From: Falsochrobactrum shanghaiense
Lineage (GTDB): Bacteria; Pseudomonadota; Alphaproteobacteria; Rhizobiales; Rhizobiaceae
DNA length: 64,000 nucleotides
Reading direction: 5' to 3'
Assembly: GCF_003149535.1 (NCBI RefSeq)
Contig: NZ_QGDB01000005.1
Location: 62,001 to 126,000, forward strand
Under the pieces are notes generated by a model that saw only the letters and a list, made by a program, of their open reading frames with translations, had not been told where the DNA came from and did no database searches. Positions 40,520 to 48,402 of the stretch are shown piece after piece (position 1 is the first letter of the stretch; every line of letters starts with the position of its first letter). Made by a program: the position numbers and the translations under genes.

Positions 40520-41590
40520 TTACATCGCCGCCTCATCGGCATCCTTCTGCCATCGCGGATTAAGCCGGTTATAACGCACCGACGAAAGCAGCGAGAGACC
40601 GATCAGCACCGCACCGATAAGACCGGTGATGACTTCGGGAATGTGGACAAGCGTCTGCACATACATGATCACGGCCAGCACGAGGATGGCGTAGAAGGCG
40701 CCGTGCTCAAGATAGCGATACTGCCCGAGCGTTTTGCGCTCCACCAGCATGATGGTCATCGAACGCACATAGAAGGCGCCGATACCAAGGCCAATGGCAA
40801 TGATGAAGAGATTGGTCGTGAGTGCAAAGGCACCAATAACGCCGTCGAACGAGAAGCTGGCATCAAGCACTTCGAGATAGATGAAAGCACCCAAGCCGCC
40901 GCGATGGACCATATCCATCTGCTCTTGTGAGGCATCGAGCACCTCGCCCAAGCCCTCGACCGCGAGGAAGGTGAGCAGGCCGAACAGTGCCGCAATAAGG
41001 AATGTATGGGAGTTTGCCGCATCGAGCTGGTAGGAGAAGAACAGGATCAACGCGATTGCCACCCCGATTTCAACCCCTTGAACGGAGGCAAATTTCGACA
41101 TGCGGCTTTCAAGCACCCGTATCCAATGCACGTCTTTTTCGACATCGAAGAAATACTTCATGCCGACCATCAGAAGGAAGGTGCCGCCGAAAGCCGCGAT
41201 GCCCGTATGGGAAGCGGCAATAATCCGCGCATATTCATCCGGTTGCCAGATCGCCAGTTTCAGGGCCGACCATGGATCCGTCCACATCGCTACGGCCACA
41301 ATGGCAAGTGGAAACACGATACGCATGCCAAACACGGCAATGATGATACCCCAGGTCAGAAATCGATGCTGCCATTCAGGCGTCATGTCGCGCAGGATAC
41401 GCGCATTGACGATGGCATTATCGAACGAAAGGGAGATTTCAAGGACACTCAGTACGGCGCAGATAATAAAAAAGGAGAGCATGCCTCCCATGGAGCCGGT
41501 TGTCGAATATCCAATCCAAAGAGCGGAAAGAAGACCGAGGACCGTGAAAGCCAAGGGCCAAAGGAAGTAGCGATATGTGGCCATCACCAA
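40520..41590 (-). CDS. DUF475 family membrane protein (TerC-related)
   Basis: 356 residues with about nine hydrophobic segments. The family hallmark appears twice: ISLSFDNAIVNARIL near the N terminus and DASFSFDGVIGAFALTTN near residue 240, with conserved acidic residues inside helices, as in TerC-like proteins linked to tellurite resistance and metal export. Ends with a basic tail. Substrate unknown. Own terminator. Confidence 0.88.
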   Translation of the reverse strand: MVMATYRYFLWPLAFTVLGLLSALWIGYSTTGSMGGMLSFFIICAVLSVLEISLSFDNAIVNARILRDMTPEWQHRFLTWGIIIAVFGMRIVFPLAIVAVAMWTDPWSALKLAIWQPDEYARIIAASHTGIAAFGGTFLLMVGMKYFFDVEKDVHWIRVLESRMSKFASVQGVEIGVAIALILFFSYQLDAANSHTFLIAALFGLLTFLAVEGLGEVLDASQEQMDMVHRGGLGAFIYLEVLDASFSFDGVIGAFALTTNLFIIAIGLGIGAFYVRSMTIMLVERKTLGQYRYLEHGAFYAILVLAVIMYVQTLVHIPEVITGLIGAVLIGLSLLSSVRYNRLNPRWQKDADEAAM

Positions 41591-41912
41591 CCATCTGATT
41601 ATTATATTCTATGAAGGCAGGCGGAATATTGGCCCTCACCCAGAGGAACCGACAGTGCTCATCCTGCGGTGCAGGAGCTTATGTAAGGAGTGATTCCAGC
41701 CTAAACAAGAGAATTAATGGCAATATTTTGTTCATTAAAGTTTCCCTGCCGGACCATATTTACGATCAGCAGCATTTCTGGCCGCCTCTCCCGCAAAATG
41801 CCATATAGCATTTTGCCAAATTAAACATACATTTATAGCAGGCGGAGAGGTCGCATCGAAAACATCCGCCAGACCGATAATATGCATAATTTGTAATGAG
41901 AGGAGAGAATTC
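41591..41912. other. 320-base intergenic region with a 24-base inverted repeat
   Basis: Divergent space between the DUF475 gene and the XRE-like gene. It contains the inverted repeat listed separately and AT-rich sequence around 41815-41890; otherwise no feature I can support. Confidence 0.4.
41793..41816. repeat. Inverted repeat GCAAAATGC-N6-GCATTTTGC
   Basis: Perfect nine-base arms with a six-base AT centre, about 100 bases before the XRE-like regulator gene. There is no T-run, so an operator or a small hairpin is likelier than a terminator. Confidence 0.5.
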
Positions 41913-42212
41913 ATGATAACAGGATCGCAATGCCGTGCAGCGCGCGCCTTGGTTCAGTTCTCGCGCGAGAGGCTCGCACGTTTTTCGGGCGTAAGCATTG
42001 AAGTGATCGAGTTTTTCGAGCGCAACATCGACAAGCCCTCAAGCGAGCAGATCATGGCTTTGCAAGACACGCTGGAAAAAGGCGGCGCACTCTTCATACC
42101 GGAAAACGGCGGTGGAATTGGTGTGCGCCTGAAGTTCAACAGTTCCGAGACAAAACGTATCGCCAATCTGGAAAATGAAGGCGGTGTCGTCGGCTATGAT
42201 GATGTGCCATGA
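41913..42212 (+). CDS. Small XRE-like helix-turn-helix protein
   Basis: 99 residues. The HTH spans about residues 5-58: CRAARALVQFSRERLARFSGVSIEVIEFFERNIDKPSSEQIMALQDTLEKGGALFI, ending in the GGGIGVRLK motif common in small alphaproteobacterial XRE regulators. Stop overlaps the start of the next gene by four bases. DNA target unknown; the inverted repeat at 41793 is a candidate. Confidence 0.82.
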   Translation: MITGSQCRAARALVQFSRERLARFSGVSIEVIEFFERNIDKPSSEQIMALQDTLEKGGALFIPENGGGIGVRLKFNSSETKRIANLENEGGVVGYDDVP

Positions 42213-42802
42213 TATTTCCCGCGAGGACACCTAGCCTCAAGCCGCTTTTTATCGCGGCCCTCGGCCTACTCATAGGGCCCGTCATGCTGTCCCCTGCCCA
42301 GGCAGCCACGTTCAGCGTCTGCCATGGTTATGATTGCTATTACAGGACTCGCGTTATCCTCACCAAAAAAGACGAGCAGCGCATTCGCAGTCTTCTGGCA
42401 AAAGCTTCCCGGTCCGCCGCAGCAGAACGCAAGGCGATACGGAGCGCCGTTGCTATTTTCGAGCAGCGCAGCACTCTGGCGATTGGCGTTCGCGACGAGC
42501 CTCGCATGCGCTTCGGCAAAGGGCGCATCAAGGGGCAAATGGACTGTATCGACGAATCCACCAATACGGACGCGTTCCTTCGCTATCTGCATTCGCGGCA
42601 ATGGCTCAAATATCACGCACCAGCCCGCAAGGCCGCTCGCGGCAGCTTCTTCGACGGGCGCTATCCCCATTGGACCGCCGTCATAGAGGAGAACGGCGCT
42701 GGGCGCTGGGCGGTGGATTCCTGGTATGAGCCCGGAGGCGGTCCTCCTGACATCATGGCTCTGGAGGAATGGAAGCGCCGGGGGTATGGCGGCCAGAGAT
42801 AA
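42209..42802 (+). CDS. Secreted conserved protein of unknown function
   Basis: 197 residues. Signal peptide to about residue 32 (MLSPAQAATFSV), then CHGYDCYYRTRVILT and QMDCIDESTNTDAFLRYLHSRQWLKYH, three cysteines in total, and a C-terminal WTAVIEENGAGRWAVDSWYEPGGGPPDIM. Periplasmic localisation inferred. The last part resembles small rhizobial exported proteins, but I cannot name a function. Coupled to the XRE-like gene. Confidence 0.78.
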   Translation: MIFPARTPSLKPLFIAALGLLIGPVMLSPAQAATFSVCHGYDCYYRTRVILTKKDEQRIRSLLAKASRSAAAERKAIRSAVAIFEQRSTLAIGVRDEPRMRFGKGRIKGQMDCIDESTNTDAFLRYLHSRQWLKYHAPARKAARGSFFDGRYPHWTAVIEENGAGRWAVDSWYEPGGGPPDIMALEEWKRRGYGGQR

Positions 42803-42986
42803 AGCTAAAAAATCTGAACCATTCCCGCTTGCGCGCGTTAGCTTCCTGACCTGTCAATTGGAATGAAGCGACGTGACCGCCCTATTTTGGCAAGCAGTTC
42901 CGTGCGGATAATGCAGCGAAAAGGTGGTTGCCGTGATTGAATTGATTGGGTCTGACGCCAATTCAACCCCGAACGGAGGAAGACCA

Positions 42987-43196
42987 ATGGACTGGAATCG
43001 CGTGGAAGGCAATTGGAAGCAGGTTAAGGGCAAGGTTAAGGAACAGTGGGGAAAACTCACCGATGACGACCTTGACCAGATCAATGGACGACGTGAACAG
43101 CTCGAAGGCAAGATCCAGGAGCGCTATGGGATCGAGAAAGACCGGGTCCGCAGCGATATTGATGATTGGTACGATCGCCAGCAATGGCTACCATAA
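42987..43196 (+). CDS. CsbD-like stress protein
   Basis: 69 residues: MDWNRVEGNWKQVKGKVKEQWGKLTDDDLDQI...GRREQLEGKIQERYGI, a textbook CsbD signature of a small, highly charged, probably disordered stress protein. CGGAGGAAG is the ribosome binding site; the longer frame starting at 42924 is not needed. Confidence 0.9.
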   Translation: MDWNRVEGNWKQVKGKVKEQWGKLTDDDLDQINGRREQLEGKIQERYGIEKDRVRSDIDDWYDRQQWLP

Positions 43197-43267
43197 ACTT
43201 ATCTACTCCCGAGACCATCATATCGAAACCCTGCATATGGCGGGGTTTCGATAATTTTCCGTCTTGT

Positions 43268-43762
43268 TCAGCAGCGATCGACGCGCTGAAGCGATGCCGA
43301 TAACCCCATGAGCGAAAATGAATAGCGCGTATTTGTCCCGCGCGCAGATGTCGCCTGAACATTCAGTGTACGCCCTGCGCGCATCGCCTTGAGTATCCGC
43401 GCTTCATCCCCTTCATTTTGCGCCCACGCACGATTGCCTTCACTAAAAAACGGAAACGCCGTACCGTCGACGAGGACCGTAACCGGGCTGTTGGCCTTCA
43501 ACTGATACCCCATGACGAGTTGCGGGCTGAGATGTCCGCTCGACTTGGAAATAATTACGAAATTATCGCCATGCCGGACTCCCGCAGGATGAAAACTCGA
43601 CGGCACGGTTAAAGCGTAGCATTTATTCCCGGGCAGTTGGGTGTTCTGATAAACGCCCCAATCCCTGAACTCACCGATGTAACTTGTTTTAGCCGAAACC
43701 GCGAGAGGACTCGCCACCAACCCTGCAAGCGCCAGCGCAACGGTGGTTGCCTTTTTCCTCAT
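43268..43762 (-). CDS. IalB-like (invasion-associated locus B) periplasmic protein
   Basis: 164 residues. Signal peptide ending SAKTS after VASPLAVS, then IGEFRDWGVYQNTQLPGNKCYALTVPSS and a terminal Cys that may pair with the internal one. The DW...CY pattern near the N terminus and the small beta-rich body fit the IalB family first described in Bartonella. Function in this organism unknown. Confidence 0.7.
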   Translation of the reverse strand: MRKKATTVALALAGLVASPLAVSAKTSYIGEFRDWGVYQNTQLPGNKCYALTVPSSFHPAGVRHGDNFVIISKSSGHLSPQLVMGYQLKANSPVTVLVDGTAFPFFSEGNRAWAQNEGDEARILKAMRAGRTLNVQATSARGTNTRYSFSLMGLSASLQRVDRC

Positions 43763-43964
43763 TGCCTGAAATCTCCTTTATTGGTTCACATTGCATGAAA
43801 AATTATTTCAATTCGTTATGATTTACTTAACAAACCCCTAAAAGCACATTAAAGTTTTGTAACCTTACGGTTCAAGATGCATATGGCGGCACATAAAACG
43901 CCAGATTTGCGCTGATTTCCCGATCAAAAATCACCAGTAAATGCTGAAATTCTCTCGCCCCAAT

Positions 43965-43992
43965 GCAAAAAACCCGGCTAAACACCAGCCGG
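43965..43992 (-). terminator. Ancestral terminator of the tRNA gene, now 11.7 kb away
   Basis: On the minus strand CCGGCT-GGTGTTT-AGCCGG is followed by GTTTTTTG. It faces no gene in the present arrangement, but if the island is removed it lies about 25 bases beyond the CCA end of the tRNA at 55702-55778. Confidence 0.65.
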
Positions 43993-44017
43993 CATAAAAA
44001 TGCATCGTTCATTGATG

Positions 44018-44037
44018 ATGGTGGGCCCGGAGGGACT
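44018..44037. repeat. attL: 20-base direct repeat of the tRNA 3' end
   Basis: ATGGTGGGCCCGGAGGGACT, identical to 55701-55720. The copy covers the last 19 bases of the tRNA gene (CCA end and part of the T arm) plus one base. Confidence 0.85.
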
Positions 44038-44067
44038 GCATCAAGTATTGATTTTATTGGGTAATTT

Positions 44068-44123
44068 CTAGGTTAGCTAATTTGGACTTTCCACTTTGTT
44101 CCGGGCCTTCGCGGCTAACCTAG
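44068..44123. repeat. Left-end inverted repeat CTAGGTTAGC ... GCTAACCTAG
   Basis: Perfect ten-base arms at 44068-44077 and 44114-44123. The same GGCTAACC core recurs three times at the right end of the island, so these may be arm-type binding sites of the lost integrase. Confidence 0.45.
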
Positions 44124-44127
44124 TGCA

Positions 44128-44370
44128 TCACTTCTGAAACCAACTCCACATTTTCACGGCGTTTTCATACAGTGCTACAACGCCGATCATGATGGCGAGA
44201 ATGCCGAGGATCACCCACCGCATGAAGCGGCCAATGGTGCGCAGTGATCGAACCAGTTCCAGTCCGTCTTTCATCAGGTCAATATCTTCCTCCCGCAATT
44301 GAGACAGAAATTCCCGCGTCTCGTCGGGAAGCTCGATCATGCGATTTACGGTAGGCGCTTCATTATCCAT
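44128..44370 (-). CDS. Small phage membrane protein, end of lysis cassette
   Basis: 80 residues from MDNEAPTVN (AAGGTG upstream of this ATG supports it over the longer frame). An acidic soluble N-terminal half (MIELPDETREFLSQLREEDIDLMKDGLELVRSL) and one C-terminal membrane segment (WVILGILAIMIGVVALYENAV). Placed last in the lysis cassette; it could be an accessory holin or antiholin, but there is no direct evidence. Confidence 0.65.
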   Translation of the reverse strand: MDNEAPTVNRMIELPDETREFLSQLREEDIDLMKDGLELVRSLRTIGRFMRWVILGILAIMIGVVALYENAVKMWSWFQK

Positions 44371-44375
44371 TGGTG

Positions 44376-44579
44376 TCACCTTCCACACCCCGCTGCTTTG
44401 AAATATGCATTATGCCCCGCGATGCCCTGCCCTGCCGGAACATCGTTCTGCGTCAGATAGACGGCGGTGGCCGGTTTAAGGTTTATCTGTTTCCAGCCCG
44501 CGCAATTGCTCGCAGTCTGGCTGCAAGCCCCCAAGCTCAATGCAGAGCCGATAGCTGTCCATACCGATAATCTTTTCAT
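44376..44579 (-). CDS. Rz1-like outer-membrane spanin lipoprotein, overlapping the Rz-like gene
   Basis: 67 residues: lipoprotein signal MKRLSVWTAIGSALSLGAC, then CAGWKQINLKPATAVYLTQND and AGHNAYFKAAGC, the pattern of rhizobial phage Rz1-type o-spanins. AAAGGGCG precedes the ATG. It begins inside the preceding Rz-like gene in another frame (104-base overlap), the classic Rz/Rz1 layout. Joins inner and outer membranes at the last step of lysis. Confidence 0.7.
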   Translation of the reverse strand: MKRLSVWTAIGSALSLGACSQTASNCAGWKQINLKPATAVYLTQNDVPAGQGIAGHNAYFKAAGCGR

Positions 44580-44751
44580 CGATGTTCGCCCTTTGTGAGA
44601 TTGCCTTTGCAGTGGCCTTTGCGGCCTCCAGTGCTGCATCCTGCCGCCCGTCACGCTTGCCAAGCTGGTAAAGGCCGATTGCCGCCAGACACGCGCCCAT
44701 GAGGGCCAGAGCGCGCCAGTGGGAGGAAAGGAAGGTGAAAGCGCCCATCAA
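44476..44751 (-). CDS. Rz-like inner-membrane spanin
   Basis: 91 residues: N-terminal membrane anchor (WRALALMGACLAAIGLYQLG) followed by a charged alpha-helical periplasmic region (KRDGRQDAALEAAKATAKAISQRANIDEK). i-spanins have this anchor plus coiled-coil layout. Overlaps the holin-like gene by four bases and contains the start of the Rz1-like gene. Confidence 0.65.
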   Translation of the reverse strand: MMGAFTFLSSHWRALALMGACLAAIGLYQLGKRDGRQDAALEAAKATAKAISQRANIDEKIIGMDSYRLCIELGGLQPDCEQLRGLETDKP

Positions 44752-44957
44752 TGATGCTCCTGCACTTTATCCATCGGCTCCGGCTTCTCTGGTTTCGGCT
44801 CCTTGTTCGGAATAAGCCACACCAGAAATGTCGTAATACCGCCGACGATGGCCGTGGCGACCGCATCATCGATCCCAAGATCAATGCCGAAATAAGAGCG
44901 CACCCATGCGACAACGGCCACGATAAGCGCAGCCCACATTTTGTTGAGACGGGTCAT
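44748..44957 (-). CDS. Holin-like membrane protein
   Basis: 69 residues with two hydrophobic segments (MWAALIVAVVAWVRSYFGI and AVATAIVGGITTFLVWLI) and a charged Pro/Lys/Glu C terminus (NKEPKPEKPEPMDKVQEHH), as in class II holins. Overlaps the endolysin by four bases, typical lysis-cassette spacing. Holin function inferred from position and shape. Confidence 0.65.
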   Translation of the reverse strand: MTRLNKMWAALIVAVVAWVRSYFGIDLGIDDAVATAIVGGITTFLVWLIPNKEPKPEKPEPMDKVQEHH

Positions 44958-45622
44958 GCCGTGTTCCTTTTGAAGATGGAGGAAATTACCTTGATGAGAG
45001 CGGCCAGCCAGCCGGTGGACGGCTGCGGCTTCGTTATCGGTATACCGATTTCGGGTTTTGGTGCTGGCTTGTCGGCAGGCGTCACGCCATAGCCTTCCGC
45101 CCGGAGCAGATCATCGTACTTTCGGGCATATCCGGCGATCAGATCGGCCTTATCTGTCCCGTTGACGATCCGGCGCGCACTGACAAAGTTGGAAGATTGA
45201 AGCGTGATGTAATCGGCCAACTCTTTTGCTGTGAACCAGCCGTCTCGCATTCCGAGCACGATAATTTGAGCGGCAATGTCGGCTTCAAGCGCCAAGGAAG
45301 GATTGTTGACCAGATCGACGCCAAGCTCGCGCCCTGCCCGCTCATAATTGGCCTTATGGGTAAGCTGGACATAGCCCCTTCCCAAATATCCGCCAGACCA
45401 GTAATTTGACTTCACCCATGGCAGCTTTCCAGCCTTCCAAGCCTTGGTGAGAATTTCCTTTGCCTTCGCATCGGTCTTTGCCAGTGTCTCGCGCACTGGT
45501 TTCATGGTGTGGGCTGTTTCGTGATACGCAGTCGCCAGCACGTAGGCCAACTGATTGCGCAACAGGCCGTGCTTGCGAGCTTCCGCTATGATGAGGCGGG
45601 TATCGCCAAGCTTAAGGTTCAT
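44954..45622 (-). CDS. GH19-type endolysin
   Basis: 222 residues from MNLKLGDTRL, with GGGAAAGGAA as ribosome binding site; the longer frame to 45751 runs through a terminator. Chitinase-19/endolysin features: LAYVLATAYHETAHTMKPVRE with the catalytic Glu, then YWSGGYLGRGYVQLTHKANYERAGRELGVDLVNNPSLAL. The C terminus has a hydrophobic amphipathic tail (WLAALIKVISSIFKR) that may bind membrane. No signal peptide, so release depends on the holin. Confidence 0.85.
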   Translation of the reverse strand: MNLKLGDTRLIIAEARKHGLLRNQLAYVLATAYHETAHTMKPVRETLAKTDAKAKEILTKAWKAGKLPWVKSNYWSGGYLGRGYVQLTHKANYERAGRELGVDLVNNPSLALEADIAAQIIVLGMRDGWFTAKELADYITLQSSNFVSARRIVNGTDKADLIAGYARKYDDLLRAEGYGVTPADKPAPKPEIGIPITKPQPSTGWLAALIKVISSIFKRNTA

Positions 45623-45643
45623 GGGATTTCCTTTCCCCAATAG

Positions 45644-45667
45644 AAAAAGCCGCCCCGAAGGACGGCT
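45644..45667 (-). terminator. TTCG-loop terminator between tail and lysis genes
   Basis: On the minus strand AGCCGTCC-TTCG-GGGCGGCT followed by TTTTTC. Ends the tail-fibre transcript 41 bases after its last stop codon; the lysis cassette must be read by read-through or antitermination, or have its own promoter. Confidence 0.8.
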
Positions 45668-45707
45668 TGAGATTTTCACTTGATGGACGAAAGACTGAGG
45701 GACTTGG

Positions 45708-46181
45708 CTAAACCTGAGAATATTCAAGCCAAACTGTATCCACCTGCTCATCAGTCAACGCGAGTATCGGAATAAGCTGGACAACGAGCGGATGCAGCCG
45801 GTGAAATTCACTGGCGAACTGCCACTCTATTTCAGCCTGAGACTTTTCCGGCTCCGGCAGGGCGGCAATCGCGGTCGGAACAGCATCGAGTTTGCCAAGA
45901 GACAGGAGGCCAAGGCGAAGTTGACGCGCAGTCAGGTGCGGCATACGCTCCCTTGATGAAGCGTTCCAATCAGAATTATATTTTGCGACCAGACCCGCAA
46001 GTTCAACTTCGCTTGGCTGCTCGGCGTCCTCTGCTGACCAAGCCGCGATAAAAGCATCACCAAGGTACTCATTGCTATTTTCTCTTACCGGTTGCCCAAC
46101 CCAAAAATCCCGACCATGAAGCAATTCGGGCCATTCGCTTTTGATCGCGTGGATGGTTTGCTCATGCGATATGAAAGTCAT
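45708..46181 (-). CDS. Phage tail-associated protein (tail fibre assembly/XkdW-like)
   Basis: 157 residues. The C-terminal half TARQLRLGLLSLGKLDAVPTAIAALPEPEKSQAEIEWQFASEFHRLHPLVVQL resembles a small domain common downstream of tail fibre genes in alphaproteobacterial phages. N terminus IKSEWPELLHGRDFWVGQPV. Ten bases after the fibre gene. Chaperone or tip role inferred. Confidence 0.65.
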   Translation of the reverse strand: MTFISHEQTIHAIKSEWPELLHGRDFWVGQPVRENSNEYLGDAFIAAWSAEDAEQPSEVELAGLVAKYNSDWNASSRERMPHLTARQLRLGLLSLGKLDAVPTAIAALPEPEKSQAEIEWQFASEFHRLHPLVVQLIPILALTDEQVDTVWLEYSQV

Positions 46182-46191
46182 CTGCGCCTCT

Positions 46192-46977
46192 CTAGATATG
46201 GTTCTTGACTATAATGCCGCGTACCCAAACCCGGTTTGTGCTTTTTTGTGATCGTATCCCAACCACTACCCATGGATTAGGAAGGTCTACGGTTGCATCT
46301 TCGTAAAAAGGGTCAATCGAACCGAACTCCAGAATTCCAGATGCATGGCTACAGTTTTGCGGTGCCGTCTTCTTAGCAGCCTCTATCTCCGCCCTTGTCT
46401 GCGCTTGATTGGCAATAAAAGTGGTCAAATACCCGTTAAATGCGGCACCGTTAATATTGCCGTCATTCTGAATATTGGTGTCACCTACATTGATGCCATT
46501 GACCTTCAACAACCCAGCATCGTTAAGGGTCATCAAGTCATGTTGATTTCCACCCCCCTCGGCACCGGTATCGTTTCTGCGCCAATAAAAATGAGTGGGA
46601 CCTGATTGTTTAGTAAAAGCTACATGTGCGCTACGCCAGTAGAGATAATTGACCCCCCCATTGAGAAAATCAAATCTGGTCGCATCTGACGCGGGCCCAT
46701 CCCTGCGGATAAACCGCGCGTCGAAGAAATCCCGCAACCAAAGCTTGATATTGCCCCACGTCCACCTCTGAAGCGTCGATGACCCCGACAGCACACCGGT
46801 AGCCGATCCCATTGCAGTCAATATTCCTTGATCTTTGACCCATTCCGCCAGCCGGGTCATCATCATGCGGGCGCTGTCATTAACGACAGAAGGAAACATA
46901 CCCTCCGACCAATTTATATCAGCATCTGCCGTGGCGTTATTCCCCGGCGTTGTGCTCCAGTCATAAATACTTGCCAT
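46192..46977 (-). CDS. Phage tail fibre protein, short
   Basis: 261 residues. The N terminus MASIYDWSTTPGNNATADADINWSEGMFPSVVNDSARMMM is the standard fibre base found in many phages of Proteobacteria. A short C-terminal receptor part follows (LEFGSIDPFYEDATVDLPNPWVVVG). Host-range determinant in a working phage. Normal length for short fibres; no chaperone domain seen. Confidence 0.85.
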   Translation of the reverse strand: MASIYDWSTTPGNNATADADINWSEGMFPSVVNDSARMMMTRLAEWVKDQGILTAMGSATGVLSGSSTLQRWTWGNIKLWLRDFFDARFIRRDGPASDATRFDFLNGGVNYLYWRSAHVAFTKQSGPTHFYWRRNDTGAEGGGNQHDLMTLNDAGLLKVNGINVGDTNIQNDGNINGAAFNGYLTTFIANQAQTRAEIEAAKKTAPQNCSHASGILEFGSIDPFYEDATVDLPNPWVVVGIRSQKSTNRVWVRGIIVKNHI

Positions 46978-46986
46978 CGTTCAACC

Positions 46987-47673
46987 TCACACTATGCGGG
47001 ATTTCAGAAATTCGGAAAGGTAGTCAGTCAGCGCAGGCATTGTTTTGGGGGCTTGCATGGGCTGCATCATTGGCGGCTGCTGCTGTTCGGGCATCATTTG
47101 CCCCATAGCCGCGAAGATCGGGTTTGCCTTGGCTGCATCAACGCCGAGGGCCGATAAAAGCCCGGAAGGTGGTTCGGGCTGTGATTGGATAGGTCTTGCC
47201 GGAAGTGACGCCACGTTTATCGGCGGGTCCAGTGGAGGCGCTGGTGTACCGGACGCTTGCGGCGATGCAGAAGGCTGCGCGGCAACATGTGAGCCAATGC
47301 CAAGCGCCTTTGTGAACCTCTGGCCGTATGTTCCGACATCTGTTCCAAGAACGTCTTTTCGGTTGGTTTTCCCGACGCCGCCTGGCCCTGCGAACCACGC
47401 CTGCGCTGCCCCTTCTGGCCCAAACTGTCCTACATATTGACCAAATCGATGATCAAATACCGCATCTTGAATAGCAGGATCAGACATGAACTCTGCCGGA
47501 GTGACAGTCCGTCCAAGCGCTTCCTGCGACCAAGGACCAATATTGGCTTCCATGATCTGATAGCGGCCAAGCGCACGTCCCATTTTCGGGTGCCGAGGCC
47601 CCACGGCGGCGTAATCACCGCTGCCCCGGCTCTCAATCGAGGCAATGGCATCCCGATAGGCTTGTGTTGCCAT
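46987..47673 (-). CDS. Phage virion protein with lysozyme-like/transglycosylase N-terminal domain
   Basis: 228 residues from the second ATG, which has TGGAGA at good spacing. N-terminal YRDAIASIESRGSGDYAAVGPRHPKMGRALGRYQIME with a catalytic-type Glu, and QAWFAGPGGVG, as in murein-degrading internal virion or tail-tip proteins; then a Pro/Ala/Gln/Met-rich linker and a short helical end. It would open the wall during DNA entry. Confidence 0.75.
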   Translation of the reverse strand: MATQAYRDAIASIESRGSGDYAAVGPRHPKMGRALGRYQIMEANIGPWSQEALGRTVTPAEFMSDPAIQDAVFDHRFGQYVGQFGPEGAAQAWFAGPGGVGKTNRKDVLGTDVGTYGQRFTKALGIGSHVAAQPSASPQASGTPAPPLDPPINVASLPARPIQSQPEPPSGLLSALGVDAAKANPIFAAMGQMMPEQQQPPMMQPMQAPKTMPALTDYLSEFLKSRIV

Positions 47674-47687
47674 TGGCATTCTCCATT

Positions 47688-47711
47688 AAAAAAAGCCGCC
47701 CGAAGGCGGCT
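47688..47711 (-). terminator. TTCG-loop terminator upstream of the virion gene
   Basis: On the minus strand AGCCGCC-TTCG-GGCGGCT followed by seven T. It insulates the virion/tail genes from minus-strand transcripts crossing the hicAB region. Confidence 0.75.
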
Positions 47712-47767
47712 GGCTGCGCAAATATGAAAAGCGCCATAAAACGCTCTGCCATGCTATCGTATTATGC

Positions 47768-47795
47768 TTGCATTTCTGCCAAAGTGGTCTATATT
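47768..47795 (+). promoter_or_regulatory. hicA promoter, leaderless arrangement
   Basis: TTGCAT (47768-47773), 16-base spacer, TATATT (47790-47795). The hicA ATG begins six bases after the -10, so the transcript would start at or near the start codon. No ribosome binding site is present. Confidence 0.55.
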
Positions 47796-47801
47796 GCCAG
47801 C

Positions 47802-48056
47802 ATGAATAGCAAGCAGAAAAAGACACTCGCCGCCATATTCAAAGACCCGGTGTCCGGCACCATCGAATGGGCGGCTGTTGAAAGCCTTCTGCTTGCGGTC
47901 GGTTGTCAGGTTATCGAAGGCAATGGCTCTCGCGTCCGCTTTGAGATCAACGGCGAGATAGAAAGCTTTCACCGCCCGCACCCTGCCAAGGAAGCAAAAC
48001 GGTATCAGGTCCGCGCTGCCCGCGCCTTTCTGATCAGGTTAGGAGTTGAGCCATGA
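47802..48056 (+). CDS. hicA: HicA family toxin
   Basis: mRNA interferase of a type II toxin-antitoxin pair. 84 residues from MNSKQKKTL; double-stranded RNA-binding-like HicA fold with WAAVESLLLAVGCQVIEGNGSRVRFEINGEIESFHRPHP, the terminal region holding the conserved active-site His. The stop overlaps the hicB start by four bases. Toxin first, antitoxin second is the common hicAB order. Opposite strand to the surrounding phage operons. Confidence 0.85.
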   Translation: MNSKQKKTLAAIFKDPVSGTIEWAAVESLLLAVGCQVIEGNGSRVRFEINGEIESFHRPHPAKEAKRYQVRAARAFLIRLGVEP

Positions 48057-48397
48057 GCAATGTCATGACCTACAAGGGTTATTCTGCCCGTATCGAATAT
48101 GACGATGAGGACGGCATTCTTTTCGGCCAGATCGCAGGCATTCGCGATGGGGTTGGCTTTCACGCTGATAGCGTTGATGAACTTCGCTCTGCCTTTCATG
48201 AAGCCGTAGAAGACTACCTTGAGACCTGCGCCAAGGTTGGCAAAGAGCCTCAAAAACCATATTCCGGCAAGATGATGTTTCGTGTCAGCCCAGACGTTCA
48301 TCGAAAGGCAGCTATAGCTGCTGAGCTTTCCGGCAAGAGCCTTAACCAATGGGCAGAAGAAGCGCTTGATAAAGCTGCCAGAAATATAGCCGCATAA
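48053..48397 (+). CDS. hicB: HicB family antitoxin
   Basis: 114 residues. N-terminal HicB RNase H-like domain (YKGYSARIEYDDEDGILFGQIAGIRDGVGFHADSVDELRSAFHEAVEDYLE) and a C-terminal ribbon-helix-helix DNA-binding domain (GKMMFRVSPDVHRKAAIAAELSGKSLNQWAEEALDKA). Neutralises HicA and represses the operon. Followed by a good terminator. Confidence 0.92.
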   Translation: MSNVMTYKGYSARIEYDDEDGILFGQIAGIRDGVGFHADSVDELRSAFHEAVEDYLETCAKVGKEPQKPYSGKMMFRVSPDVHRKAAIAAELSGKSLNQWAEEALDKAARNIAA

Positions 48398-48402
48398 CCC
48401 TG

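Larger units (their letters stand above)
43763..44127. other. Left island boundary region
   Basis: 365 bases between the IalB-like gene and the first island gene. It contains, left to right, the IalB-like gene promoter, the displaced tRNA terminator (43965-43992), attL (44018-44037) and the island's left-end inverted repeat (44068-44123). No coding sequence seen. Confidence 0.6.
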
